Shown here piece after piece: positions 1 through 9,902 of a stretch of 64,000 bases of DNA. Origin of the DNA: Delphinapterus leucas (taxonomy: Eukaryota; Chordata; Mammalia; Artiodactyla; Monodontidae). Where the stretch lies: positions 2,293,541 through 2,357,540 of the forward strand of contig NW_022098091.1 of NCBI RefSeq assembly GCF_002288925.2. The letters are read 5' to 3'. The notes under the pieces are model-generated. The model saw nothing but the letters and a program-made list of their open reading frames with translations, made no database searches and was not told the origin of the DNA. Both the position numbers and the translations under genes were made by a program. Each line of letters opens with the position of its first letter. Positions within the stretch are counted from its first letter, which is position 1.

Positions 1-340
1 ACCACCCCTCCAAGGCTGCGGACCCGCGCCTCGGTGGCCCTTTTCACGGCGCAGGCGGTCAGTGCTCTGGGCTCTCGGAAATGATCGATGCTTCGAATCC
101 ACCCGGGAACCATAGGACCCGCCCTCCCCTCCCTCCCCTCCCTCCCCTCTGCTCCTTCCTCGAAAGCCCTTTCGTAGCAGCCCTTCTCCGGCGTCTCCGG
201 GCAAACGGGCTCCCTCAGGTTCCTGCCGCTGTGGCTTATTCTAGTCGTCTAGCTGAAGTCCAGTACTTTAATCACACTTTCACGCTTAGCGGGAACCGTA
301 GCAAAGGCTGACGTCTCAGGTCGTTTGGCTGTTGGAAAAA
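1..340. repeat. Duplicated block, direct copy of 32.69-33.05 kb
   Basis: The stretch from about position 14 (GCTGCGGACCCGCGCCTCGG) aligns by eye to the stretch from 32693 (GCTGCGGACTCGAGCTTCGG) in the same orientation. Shared landmarks follow in the same order: CTTTTCACGG, GGTCAG-GCTCT, GGAAATGA, a T/C-rich patch, TTTAATCAC, CGTAGCAAAGGCT and a TTTGGC-GTT end. In the 32 kb copy this block lies just beyond a tRNA-Val relic, so the rest of this module probably lies to the left of the window. No gene is visible in it. Confidence 0.75.
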
Positions 341-849
341 CATCGAACGTCAACGCAGGCCGAGCCGCGCTTCCCGGCCTGTATTGACTTCGTTTGAAGA
401 CCAGGCCCAGCAGAAAGCCGCGGAGGACGCAGGCGCGGTCCACGCCGATCTCACGGCTGTTCATTCCTCCCTCATCGTACTTGACATTCTTCTTGAGGAA
501 CAGTTTTGTTTTACCTTTTACAATGTCTGAAACGTCTTTTATTTGCCTTTTACAATTTTCCGGTTCAACAGGTCATGGAGAGCGAATTTTAACCTAGGAA
601 GACAAAGAGGTAAAGGCGGTTTTGCCAGAAAGCCGGTGTCTGGAGGGGGTTTCGTGTTCACCTCACACACGGCCAGCAGGCCGACAACTTTCTTTTCGCT
701 GAAAGACTTTAATGCAACGTTGTCTGTCTGTGTGTCTGGGTCTCCCTGTCTGGTTTCCTTTAAAAGTAAAGCTTTACAAGTTTGGGGAAGCACGTGTCAT
801 TTCCTCCAGTCCTTGTTTTCCTTCTTTCTTATTGTGGCGGTCATCGCGT

Positions 850-2100
850 TTCCTTCACACGTGAGGTTCAAGTGCTGCGACCCCGAGGAAGGCGCGGGCA
901 GCGTGCGCACTGACCCCCAAGCCGCGGGGCTCTGCCTTGTTGCGCGTCGACTCCAAGTGCCGTCGAGGGTGCGACCGGACTGCAGCATCCTCGCCAGCGC
1001 TGGACGGCTGAATCCCCAAAGAGGCGGACTTGAAAATAGCTTTAGAGCAGGACATTTCGTGAGGTTTTCCCCCTTTTCCCTCCCCTCCAGGTTCCAGTTT
1101 TCACCTCCCACGCGCAGCCAGAGGAACGGATTCGCCGTCTTTTGGTCGCGTCCGGCGCGCTGCCGTCCCACGTGGACAGGACGAGGGGGCGGTCGTCCTT
1201 TTCCCGACAGGGGCGGAGGGACAGCGGGACCCCGAGGGACCACAAACACACACCCGCGCCGCTGGGGCCCGCAAACCNNNNNNNNNNCGATCAGGCGGCC
1301 CCTGGAGCCTCCCTGCAGCCGCAAGGGAAGGCGCGGGGCTCCAGAGCCGGCGAGAGAAGCGCGCTGAGGGCACCCGGCCCCGGCCCTGGCCTCGAGGACG
1401 GGCCCGGAAGAGGGACGCAGCCCAGGAAAAAGCGCAAGTGTCGCCCAACACCCCCATCCGAGGTTCAGGGTGAGGGAGCCGAGCGTTACACTGATTTCCC
1501 CGCCTTTATCAGGAGAATCGTTTGCCCAAGTCCAGAGTGGCAAAAGGGAGGGACTGTGTAGGCCAAAGTCCACCTGGACTGAGAAGCAAACACGAAGTCC
1601 TAACTAACTGCATGTGGGGTCTGAGGAAAACGCTGCGTCAGAGGCAACTCTTGGTCGGAGCCTTAGGACCTGGAGTTGGCGTCATCTAAAGCGGGAGAAC
1701 GGCAGGCGCCGCAGGTAGTGAGGGGAAGACCCGGAATCCAGGTCTGGGCGCGCAGCCTTGTTTGAAAGCGTTTTCCGTCCAGCCGTCCCCGATCCTGCAT
1801 CCGCCGGGAGTCTTTTATGGTGTTGGGGATCCCGGGGTCTCATCCTGCGCGCCTCCCCTCCTGTCTCTACAGCCCCTTCCCCGGCGGCCTGCTCTCCACA
1901 CGCGGTCGCCTGGCAAAGGCGCGGCTCCAGGGCACTTCTGAGGTGCGGCCCAGACGGGGCAACTCGCTCCGGGACTTGCGGCCCCGGCGGGCCTCGCGGG
2001 CGCGTCCACTGTCCCGCAGAGCGCTCGGCCTTTCGCGTGGGGCTCCTCTTTTGGAGAAAGCAGGGAGGGAACGTTCTTCAGGTACAGTTCCTTGGAGGGA
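850..2100. promoter_or_regulatory. CpG-rich island-like segment
   Basis: The segment is much richer in G+C and CpG than the neighbouring DNA, with many CGC, GCG and CCGG words, and is broken by a 10-base assembly gap at 1278-1287. Several open frames cross it on both strands, as expected for GC-rich DNA, but none shows a domain I recognise. It ends about 100 bp before the intact tRNA-Glu gene. It may simply be open chromatin around the Pol III gene, or an island for a transcript lying outside the window. I infer regulatory potential only from composition. Confidence 0.45.
1278..1287. other. Assembly gap (10 N)
   Basis: Ten undetermined bases lie inside the CpG-rich segment. Open frames that cross it are not reliable. 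Confidence 0.99.
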
Positions 2101-2188
2101 GGTGCGGCACTCAGAACAGGAGGGCGGGAGATAGTACATACTCATTATAGGCTTCCTACCATCACTTACAAGTCTTCATGCGAGCAGC

Positions 2189-2260
2189 TCCCTGGTGGTC
2201 TAGTGGTTAGGATTCGGCGCTTTCACCGCCGCGGCCCGGGTTCGATTCCCGGTCAGGGAG
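2189..2260 (+). tRNA. tRNA-Glu (anticodon TTC), intact
   Basis: This 72-nt gene folds as a standard cloverleaf. Acceptor strand TCCCTGG pairs with TCAGGGA. The D arm contains GGTCTAGTGGTTAGGA (A box). Anticodon stem CGGCG/CGCCG closes the loop CTTTCAC, giving anticodon TTC, which reads Glu GAA. The T arm CCGGGTTCGATTCCCGG contains a canonical B box. T-runs from about 2265 onward (TTTTG, then TTTTGG and TTTTTCTC) can serve as Pol III terminators. Every stem is paired, so it looks functional. The discriminator base is G, whereas the mammalian Glu genes I remember carry A; the downstream relics at 31278 and 63813 do carry A. The CHR-2 SINEs in this window descend from a tRNA of this family. Confidence 0.95.
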
Positions 2261-2739
2261 ATTTAGGTTTTGTTGTTTTGGTTTTTCTCCCTTCTTTGTG
2301 GCATCTCAGCACCCAGCAATCTTCACTTCCTCCTCACAAGTGTAATGTGCCCCAAGGTGCAGATGCAGTAGATCTCTGCACTGAATCCTCAAGCCAGTGA
2401 GGTGGGCCCTAGGTCCAAGGCTTCTCCCAGGCTGGGAGAGGGGAGGTGTGATGAGCATCCTGGGCAGCCCCTTGCCTCCATGCCTTCCTTCATTTCAGAT
2501 ACCTACAGTCTCACTTTCAGGGTCCATCTAAAGAGAACTCGGGACCTGAGTACGAATTACTCCTTAAAAAAAAAACAACAAAAAAAAAAAACCAAAACTT
2601 TGACACCTACGAAAATTTGCAAGAATAGTAACAGCATATATTCTTCAGCAAAATGTACATTTTCCCACATTTACTTTCTCAGTCTCTCTCCATGTACATA
2701 ATTTGCTACACCATTTGAGAGTAACTCGCAGACATCTCA

Positions 2740-3140
2740 ACTGAAGATCACTGGGCTGCTGTTGCTTCCTTCTTTGCTGTGTCCCTCAAAACCAGCTTTT
2801 GTGGTATCTGTCCTCTAAGGCCAGGGTAAGATTTTGTCCTGGCGAGGAGGTCCCTCTTGCCCTGTTCTCTGCGGGCTATAAGAAGCTTCAGGTGGAAATT
2901 TATTCCGCTCTTCCTGATAGTGCAGGCCAGGCACACCTTGAGCTTGTAGGAGGAACATGTCTATGCTGGTATTCCCCCGAGGACCTGCTGCCCTGTGGAC
3001 TCTGCTTGGTTGCTTTGGTGGGCTGTGGAGTCTTGATTCCACTGCCCAGTGGAACCACCTACCTTGGGAGAGACCCTTCAGGGAAGTGCAGCTGCCCCCT
3101 TGCTTCTTGCCTGGCTCTCTCTCCTGCTAGGATTTTTGTT
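2740..3140 (-). repeat. Duplicated tRNA-Glu flanking block, inverted copy of 30.44-30.83 kb
   Basis: The reverse complement of this stretch matches 30440-30830 by eye. Landmarks are CACTTCCCTGAAGGG, AGGTAGG-GGTTCCA, CTGAAGCTTCT-TA, AGAGAACAG, GGGCAAGAGGG-CCTCCTCGC, AGCTGGTTTTGAGGGA and AGCAACAGCAGCCC. It lies about 480 bp downstream of the tRNA-Glu at 2189. Its counterpart lies about 450 bp downstream of the tRNA-Glu relic at 31278, so tRNA and flank were duplicated together. The part around 2990-3110 also resembles 29.99-30.10 kb. Confidence 0.8.
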
Positions 3141-3690
3141 TGTTTGTTTATAACAATTTACTTTACTCACTTCCCCTCCCTCCTCCTCCTTCCCCTCTGG
3201 TAACCATTACTCTGTTCTCTGTACCTATGTGTTTCTTTTTGTATGGCTTGTTCATTCATTTAAATTTTTAAAAAATTCCACATATGGGTAAAATCACACG
3301 GTATTTGTCTTTATTTACCTGACTTATTTCATTTAGCATAATACCCTGAAGTCCATCCATGTTGTAGCAAATGGCAAGATTTCTTTTTTTTTTTAAGGCT
3401 GAATAGTACTCCATTGTGTATGTATGCCACATCTTCTTTATACATTCACCTGTTGATGGACACTTGGGTTGTTTCCATATCTTGGCTATTGTAAATTATG
3501 CTTTGGTGTATGTATGGGTGTATATATCTATTCCAATGACTGGTTTTGTATTTTCTGGATAAATACCTAGAAGTGGAATAGCTGGATCATATGGCAGAGT
3601 CTTATTCTCCCTTTTTTGCAGAATTTCCATACTGTTTTCCATAGTGGCTGCACCATTTTACATTCCTACCAACATTGTAAAGGGTTCTGA
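3135..3690 (-). mobile_element. LINE-1 3' fragment, minus strand
   Basis: The sequence reads as the reverse complement of the L1 ORF2 C-terminus and 3' UTR. It contains the antisense versions of typical L1 landmarks: CCATTGTGTATGTATGCC, GGACACTTGGGTTG, TGGATCATATGG and CCATAGTGGCTGCACC. Divergence and lost reading frames show it is an old, inactive fragment. Confidence 0.85.
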
Positions 3691-6600
3691 CTCGATGAAA
3701 AGGTGAAGAATCTTTCTGTGGTGGGAGTATGAGGGGAGCAGGTGGAAAATTATCAAAAGTAGGGGATAATTCTCAAGAGCTTTCCAGAATTGTCTGTATC
3801 ACTGCTGTCAGGTAGGTGGTGCCTTGTAATAATGGTGCTTAGTCTGTTTTTTAAAAAATAAGATAACCTCATTAAATTTTAAAAAAATAGTTTGGGAATG
3901 TCTTTTTGAGAATCTGGAGATTAGTAAGACAAGTTTCTGGAGGAACACAACATTGTTCTACTCTAAATCACCCTGGAACTGTTAAGTGACTTTCATATAT
4001 TTAGATTATTTAACATTTAATTACGGAATCTATGCTTTAACAACCCAGGTAACAATGGTGCTTGGTCTTAAATGGTCCTGGCTCCAGTCTGAGGCATCCT
4101 GATTTGTGGTTCATATTCAACTGTGCCTCTCCCCAACATAGGGTAGTAACCAAGCTTCTATATCCAGGATCCCAGAGGAATCCAAGGACACGCTTGATTT
4201 TTTTCCCTTGTCCTTCCATAGACACCCTTGAGAAAAAGGATACATGAAAGTCTTTCACAAAAGCAGTTTCTGCCTGCTTTCCATCTGAGATACTTTCCTG
4301 TAAGAAGAACCAACCAAGGGAACAAACTTTAGTTGTCTTAAGGAAGCTTCTCTGTCTTTTATGCTTTCCTTAATCCTGAGTAAAATATCTCACTTGATGA
4401 CCTGTAGGTCAGCATAAATAAACAAATACACACATATGAAAGTAAATTAAAGACAGGAAACTAGATGACACAGGTATTGGGAAGATAGAAACGCAATTGC
4501 TCCCTTAGAAAACATCATTATCTACATCAAAACAAAGAATCTAAAGTTGAAAGAAGAGAAAGTAGAGTCAACATGGTAGTCTGTGTTTCCTGGTCCTTGG
4601 CTTGGCCCTGCACTAGGTGGTGGCCCAGTGATGTGAATAATTGACACTTGGCTTCATGGCTGGTCTTCTGTCCAATTCAAACATGTAATCAAGGGCTGAC
4701 TTGGAACAGATATTCACCATTTTAAAGCAGCCAAATGCCCTGAGACCTTCAGCCTTGGCTAGGGAACTGTTTAAAACATGAAGGCCTGGTTAAAGTATTA
4801 GACTTGAAATTTGATCAAATAGAACAAAGTGACAAGAGCCAGAGAGAGCTCCTATTTCTGAGAGAAAGACAAGAAAGAGGCACTGAAATTTGAGAGGAAT
4901 GACCTGGCAGAGCAATGTAATGAAGAGGAAGGAAAAGGTGGGGGAGGGGAGGAGTCCCACAGTTCCTGGCTTGCAAGGAGCTGTCTCATGCCTCTGATCT
5001 GTGCACGTCCCCTAGCTCCCGCAGCTTCCAGGAGCTCCAAGGTCCAAGTGGTGAAAACTTTCAGTTGGTGTTCTGTTCTCAAATCAGGAGTCCCGACTGA
5101 GATGTGGGATTCTGAATCCAGGTTGTGAAAATCCTGGGCCCTTTCTTCCAGGGAAAGGCAATACAGCCCCAAAGCAAGAGCCTATGGAGTGCTGAGCTCT
5201 CATGGAGATATTGCTCCTGGTGTAGAATGCAGTTGAATTTTGGACATCACATGCCCTAAATTTGGACACAGCAGGCAGCACTGAATTCAGGAAGGAGTGG
5301 GGCACTACAGTGGAGAGGTTGCCTCAACGTGAAAAATGTTCACTCAAAAACTGGGTAGAATCACTTTTTTTTTAAAAATACAATGTGCTCTTTTCAGAAA
5401 GGTCATGTTTGAAATACAAGAAATATAAGAGACATCTTGCATCCTTGGACTCCAAAGGAACTCTAGAGATAGATCTAAGCTCACTGAACTAAGCAAGAGC
5501 TGGAAACAAGTTTGGAGCACACCAAGCCTGCCTTCCAAGGATACACAGTTACAAAGAACCAAATGCTGACAACATAAGAAAACTACTTTGAGGGCAAATT
5601 TTACCTTTAATTTCCAGAGCTTAGATGAAAATATTTCTATTATGTCCACCGACACTCTACTAATTAGGGCTTTTTGTTATCTGATTTAAACGATAAGGGC
5701 AAAGAGGATGAGATAACTGCTGAAATGACAGCAAAACTCAACCATGTAGAGAATCTACCTGAAAAGATTCAAAAGGAAGCTTTGATTCCAGGTAGGTTTA
5801 TGCCACCAAACCCACTTAGTTGATAGCCCAAGGGACTGGTGACCCTGAAGTCTTTGTACCATACTCTAGAATGTGCTTACAAGAACCTAGGCTTGTGTCT
5901 CTTTCATTCTCTCCTCTTTCAAACTTCTCTAGCTTTGGGAGCCTGGGGAGGCTTCAGACATTGGAGACATGACAGAGGAAGTCATGTCATGGAACACATT
6001 TTGGGGCTCATGAGAATACCTGTTAGTTAAATGATTTCAAGGCGAGACTGACGGTCAACTGCCCTCCCATAACTTGTTCCTTACCTCCCTCAGAATGAAA
6101 GCTTCTGTAAATTCCATCTACAAACTGAGAAGTGGAAACATTACTTCTCTTTGGTAGAAGTGATATGTCTTATGGATTCAGAAGCCTCCTTCCAACCAGT
6201 TTTGACTGCCATTTCTCCTCAGCCCCATGGTGAATGCAAAGGCTTCCATTTTAGCTTAACACCCAGAGCTAACTTCACAGCTGCCAGCAGTGTCACTTCA
6301 AATTTCCCTTTGTAGGAAAAGCAAATATTCAAGTGTTAGTTTTCTAAGCTTTTTTTCTACAAAATACCCTGGGATGGACAAATGCTCTTCTTTGAGTTGA
6401 TGTCTATCCAGGGAACAAGCCTGTAGTAATGTCAACAATATCATAATTCTCCATTTACCCCCTGTTCCTGAGAGAGAGGGCCAGGGGCTTGAAGAAGGAC
6501 ATGCTGCAGGAGGGCAGGAATAAATGAAAATCTAATGAGAGGAAGTAGAAGGATGGTGAGGCAAGTGGGACAGAAAACTGAGGCCTCCAAGGTGGTTCAA

Positions 6601-7640
6601 GCCTTGCCTTGTTTTGTTGAAAACCTAGGTAGTACAAATGCCTGATTTAATATTTGGGTGGAGGGAGTAAGATGTGTGTTTGGGTTTGTGTGTGTGGGCA
6701 CAAGAAAGTGGCATGGTAGCAGAAATCCAGTATGCTGAAGTTCCTAGTCATCTTTGTGTGGTGCCATTGTTCTATGTTTAGCATTGTTGTAGAGACACCC
6801 TTGGTTAGAATTGAGTGATAATAAATGGAGTGGTTCCATATCATCTGGAATTGGATCTTGGACCTGATTAGATGTGAAATTATTAATGACCCTGATGTCA
6901 GAGAACACTTTCAGTTCATGGCATGCAGTAGCAAAACATTTTCCCAAATCATCGTCTGCAGACACCTGTATTTAGATTCTCATAGAAAGTAAGGATTAGA
7001 GTGGTCAAAGAGTTGCTGCCATAGAACATTTTAGTGAAGATATGAGTATGATGGGTTGGTTACTTACATGTAAACTGGAGGAATTGGGGAAACAAAATGA
7101 TGAGCTCAAGGTCCTAAGTTCCTAGCTCAAGATTTAGGTTAGGGACCTGAAAGATTCTATAACCGTATTTAAAACAAAACAAACTTAAAACCTTGTCTAG
7201 TAGTATCACTGTAGGCCCGAGCTCTGCAAACTAAACCTAAATTGAATTTTCAACATCACAGAATCTCTTATGTTAAAGTCAGGGAATTTATTAAGAAGGA
7301 TTGGTATCATTGGGATGGGGTCTTATGGATTGATTCTGATGAAGGTGGGGCTCTTGAAACCCTAAATTGCCCCGAGCCTCAGGTTACCTGAGAAGCAGCC
7401 CTTCCTCCCTTGTTTGAGTAGGTTACCTCCACTTACCTGAAGAAGCTCGAAAGTCTCCCTATAACATCTGAGTAGTTGCCTTACATGGGTCTGCTGATCC
7501 TCCTCAGGACCTACTGCTACCATGTATCAGATTTGCTTTGTATCAGACTCATTTTTTAGAAGCAATGACAGAAAATTTTCCAGCCACAATTAAGATTATA
7601 AACCACTGATCCAAGGAGTCAAGTGATCCTCAAGCACAAT
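3690..7640. other. Intergenic, no gene seen
   Basis: Roughly 4 kb of single-copy-looking DNA. I saw no exon with convincing splice sites, no RNA gene and no young repeat. All open frames are short and without recognisable motifs. Confidence 0.6.
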
Positions 7641-8110
7641 AAATATGAAGAAGACCACACCTAGTCACATAATAATTAAATTGCTCAAATCAGTTGGGAA
7701 AAAAATCTCAAAAGCAGCCAGAGGGATAACACATGCTACATACAGAAAATAAATGTAACGTCAGATTTCTCATCAGAAGCACTGCAGCAAGTGAAAAAGA
7801 CAGTGGAGCAACATCTTTAAAGAACTGAGAGAAAAAAGTCAACGTGGAATTCTATGGCTCCTATCCTCAAAAAAGTCTTTCAACAATAAAGGTGAATAAC
7901 GATATTTACAGACATACAATTGCTGAAAGACTTCATCACCAGCAACCCAAACCACAAGAAAGGTTAAAGCAGTCCTCCAGGAAGAAAGAAGCTCACATCA
8001 GAGGGAAATCTCCATATACACAAAGGGATGAAGGACAACAGAAATGGTATCTGCGTGAAAAATATATAACCTTTTTCCCCTTATTATTTAAATCTCTTTA
8101 AAAACATGGT
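7640..8110 (+). mobile_element. Old LINE-1 internal fragment
   Basis: The fragment carries typical L1 text on the plus strand, including AAAAGCAGCCAGAGGGA, GTGGAGCAACATCTTTAAAG, GAATTCTATGGCTCC and ACTTCATCACCAGCA. Its right part has an inverted relative at about 21.84-22.12 kb, placed the same way relative to the tRNA-Asn gene. The insertion therefore predates the duplication that made the two His-Asn modules. Confidence 0.75.
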
Positions 8111-8754
8111 ACAGTTTAAAGAAAAGTAATAACCTTGGGTTGTGGGGTTTATAACATACTCAAAGTAAAATGAATGACAACGATAGCATAAAGGCAAGCA
8201 GGGGAGAAAAGTGAAGACATCACTTGAAGGCAGGCTGTGGTAAGTTACAGATGTCTGCTCTAAAGCCTAAAGCTGCCGCTGAAATAACAAAATAAAGAGT
8301 TATAGCTAATAAGCCAACAAAGGGGAGAGAATGGAACCATTTACAGAAAACCGTGTATATCTCATAAAACAATTGTGCTTCAGGCACTCTAACCATAGGC
8401 ATGTGTACAAGAATGATGACTGCAGTATTGTTCGTAATAATAAAAGCATATAAGCAAATTAATTTCAAAGTTATATGTAAAGGGCTCAATAAATACTAGT
8501 ACAAACAAGGGACGAAACTTCACTGTTAAAAGGAACCCAGAGGGTAATGATGAGATGACAAAGTGACCTACCTGTTTCCTTCAGAGCTCTTCTGTGAGGA
8601 TCAGCGATGATCTCGGCTTAGGTTCTCTTGTTATGGACAAGACATAGGTGAAAAGGAGGGTAATAGAGGCCTAGCTTCAAGTTTATGTGAAAGGATGTGC
8701 AAGACAGAAATAACTGCAAACCCTTTAATTACATCCTAAAAAAGCCATGAGGGG

Positions 8755-8828
8755 CGTCTCTGAGTGGGCTTGAACCTCCAACCTTTCGATTAATAACCGA
8801 ACACGCTCACCGATTGCGCCACAGAGAC
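8755..8828 (-). tRNA. tRNA-Asn-like gene with anticodon ATT, probably decaying
   Basis: The 74-nt minus-strand sequence has the tRNA-Asn body: acceptor GTCTCTG with CAGAGAC, D arm TGGCGCAATCGGTGAGCG and anticodon stem TTCGG/TCGAA. The anticodon loop is TTATTAA, so the anticodon is ATT instead of the GTT seen in the copy at 21057. ATT still reads Asn codons if A34 is edited to inosine. The T stem has an A-A mismatch and a G-T pair, and the B box reads GGTTCAAGCCC, one base off the usual GGTTCGAGCCC. A T-run (CTTTTTTAGG) lies about 15 nt downstream. I rate it as a weak gene or young pseudogene. Confidence 0.8.
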
Positions 8829-9532
8829 ACCTGAGCTTTACCTTCCCTCTCCCTGCTTCCCCACCTCATCCCACAGAGAGCAAGCACGCCTTCCACTTTA
8901 GGCGGAGCCACCCGCCTTTCGCAGAACAGTTGTGCTGATTCCAAAGCCTCGGAAAACCAGAGAAACTCGTGGGAAAGCCGTGCGTTGGGCGATTCCGAAG
9001 GCAGAAAGGCAGCCAAGCGTCCCCGCCGCACCTTGCTCCACACCCGCCGCAGATGCCAGTGCCCCGGAGTTGCCCGGGGCCGCGACACCCCGGGCTTGAG
9101 CCGAGTGGGACTCAAGGGAAGCTGAATGCCCCATGGGCTCATAACGGTTCTTTCGGTTCTTTGCTCCGCCTTCACCCGACAGTCTGAGCCACTGGCGCTG
9201 CCCTCCCTCAGCTCAGCCAAGGTAGGTGGGCCGGGAGCCGGAAGAAGGCGGTGGGGAGGGTTGGTCAAAAGAGGAAATGTAAGGAGGAGGGAATGAAGCA
9301 AGGGAGGCAAGGACAAAGCAAAGATACTTCCCAGGAGACCTGATCTGAGGCACCGGCTGGACGCAGGGGAGATGAGAAATGCATCAGAATGCGAAGGGAA
9401 TAACGGAGGGAAGACGAGAGGGAAACTCACGAATACTTGCAGTTTTCAACAACAGAACAGCTAAATAATTGGAATCAATTTATACTAAAAGTAGTAACGC
9501 AAAAACTAGCCTCGCCGCCGGCTCAGTAGCGC

Positions 9533-9604
9533 GCCGTGATCGTATAGTGGTTAGTACTCTGCGTTGTGGCCGCAGCAACCTCGGTTCGAATCCGAGTCAC
9601 GGCA
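9533..9604 (+). tRNA. tRNA-His (anticodon GTG), intact
   Basis: This 72-nt gene has all stems paired. Acceptor GCCGTGA pairs with TCACGGC, followed by discriminator A. The D arm reads TCGTATAGTGGTTAGTA. The anticodon stem around the GTG anticodon (CTGCGTTGTGGCCGCAG) is paired. The T arm CTCGGTTCGAATCCGAG contains a perfect B box. A T8 tract (CCCCTTTTTTTTCTG) 7-15 nt downstream is a strong Pol III terminator. It appears functional. Its mirror-image copy at 20331 is decayed. The extra 5' G of mature tRNA-His is added after transcription and is not expected in the gene. Confidence 0.96.
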
Positions 9605-9902
9605 GTGTTCCCCTTTTTTTTCTGCGTTGTATCTGTTACCAGAACAACTCTTTAGTCACCAAACGGAGTAAAGTCAGGAGAACGGAGGTCAACCCAACAG
9701 TGCACTAGGCTGAAGCGCTCTGCACTTAAACCACGTCTCACCATTTAAGGGAAAATACCTAAAGATCAGGTTGAAGCTCTAAATGAAACTCGTGTGTGGC
9801 TTCGACGACGGAAATGGTGTAGTCATATAGGGAATTTTTTTTGTTGTTGTTGAAATGTTTCAAACAGCAGTGAGGCTTTTTTACACAAAAAGAAACAGAT
9901 TT

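Larger units (their letters stand above)
8110..9604. repeat. tRNA module A (Asn-His), inverted copy of 20.33-21.75 kb
   Basis: The reverse complement aligns by eye with 20.33-21.75 kb over the outer flank of tRNA-Asn, the tRNA-Asn itself, about 700 bp of GC-rich spacer and the tRNA-His. Strong spacer landmarks are CGCCGCAGAT/ATCTGCGGCG, GTGGAGCAAGG-GCGGCGGGGACGC and AGGCGGAGCCACCCGCCTTTCGCAG. Near-matching chance frames occur on opposite strands, at 8220-8489 (-) and 21472-21699 (+), as expected for an inverted duplicate. In this copy the His gene is intact and the Asn gene is altered. Confidence 0.88.

Noticed and set aside
543..1573. Long open frames of about 260-275 codons on both strands (543-1367 + and 797-1573 -)
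   Set aside because: They lie in CpG-rich DNA, cross an assembly gap, overlap each other and have no domain or splice structure. GC-rich DNA has few stops by chance.
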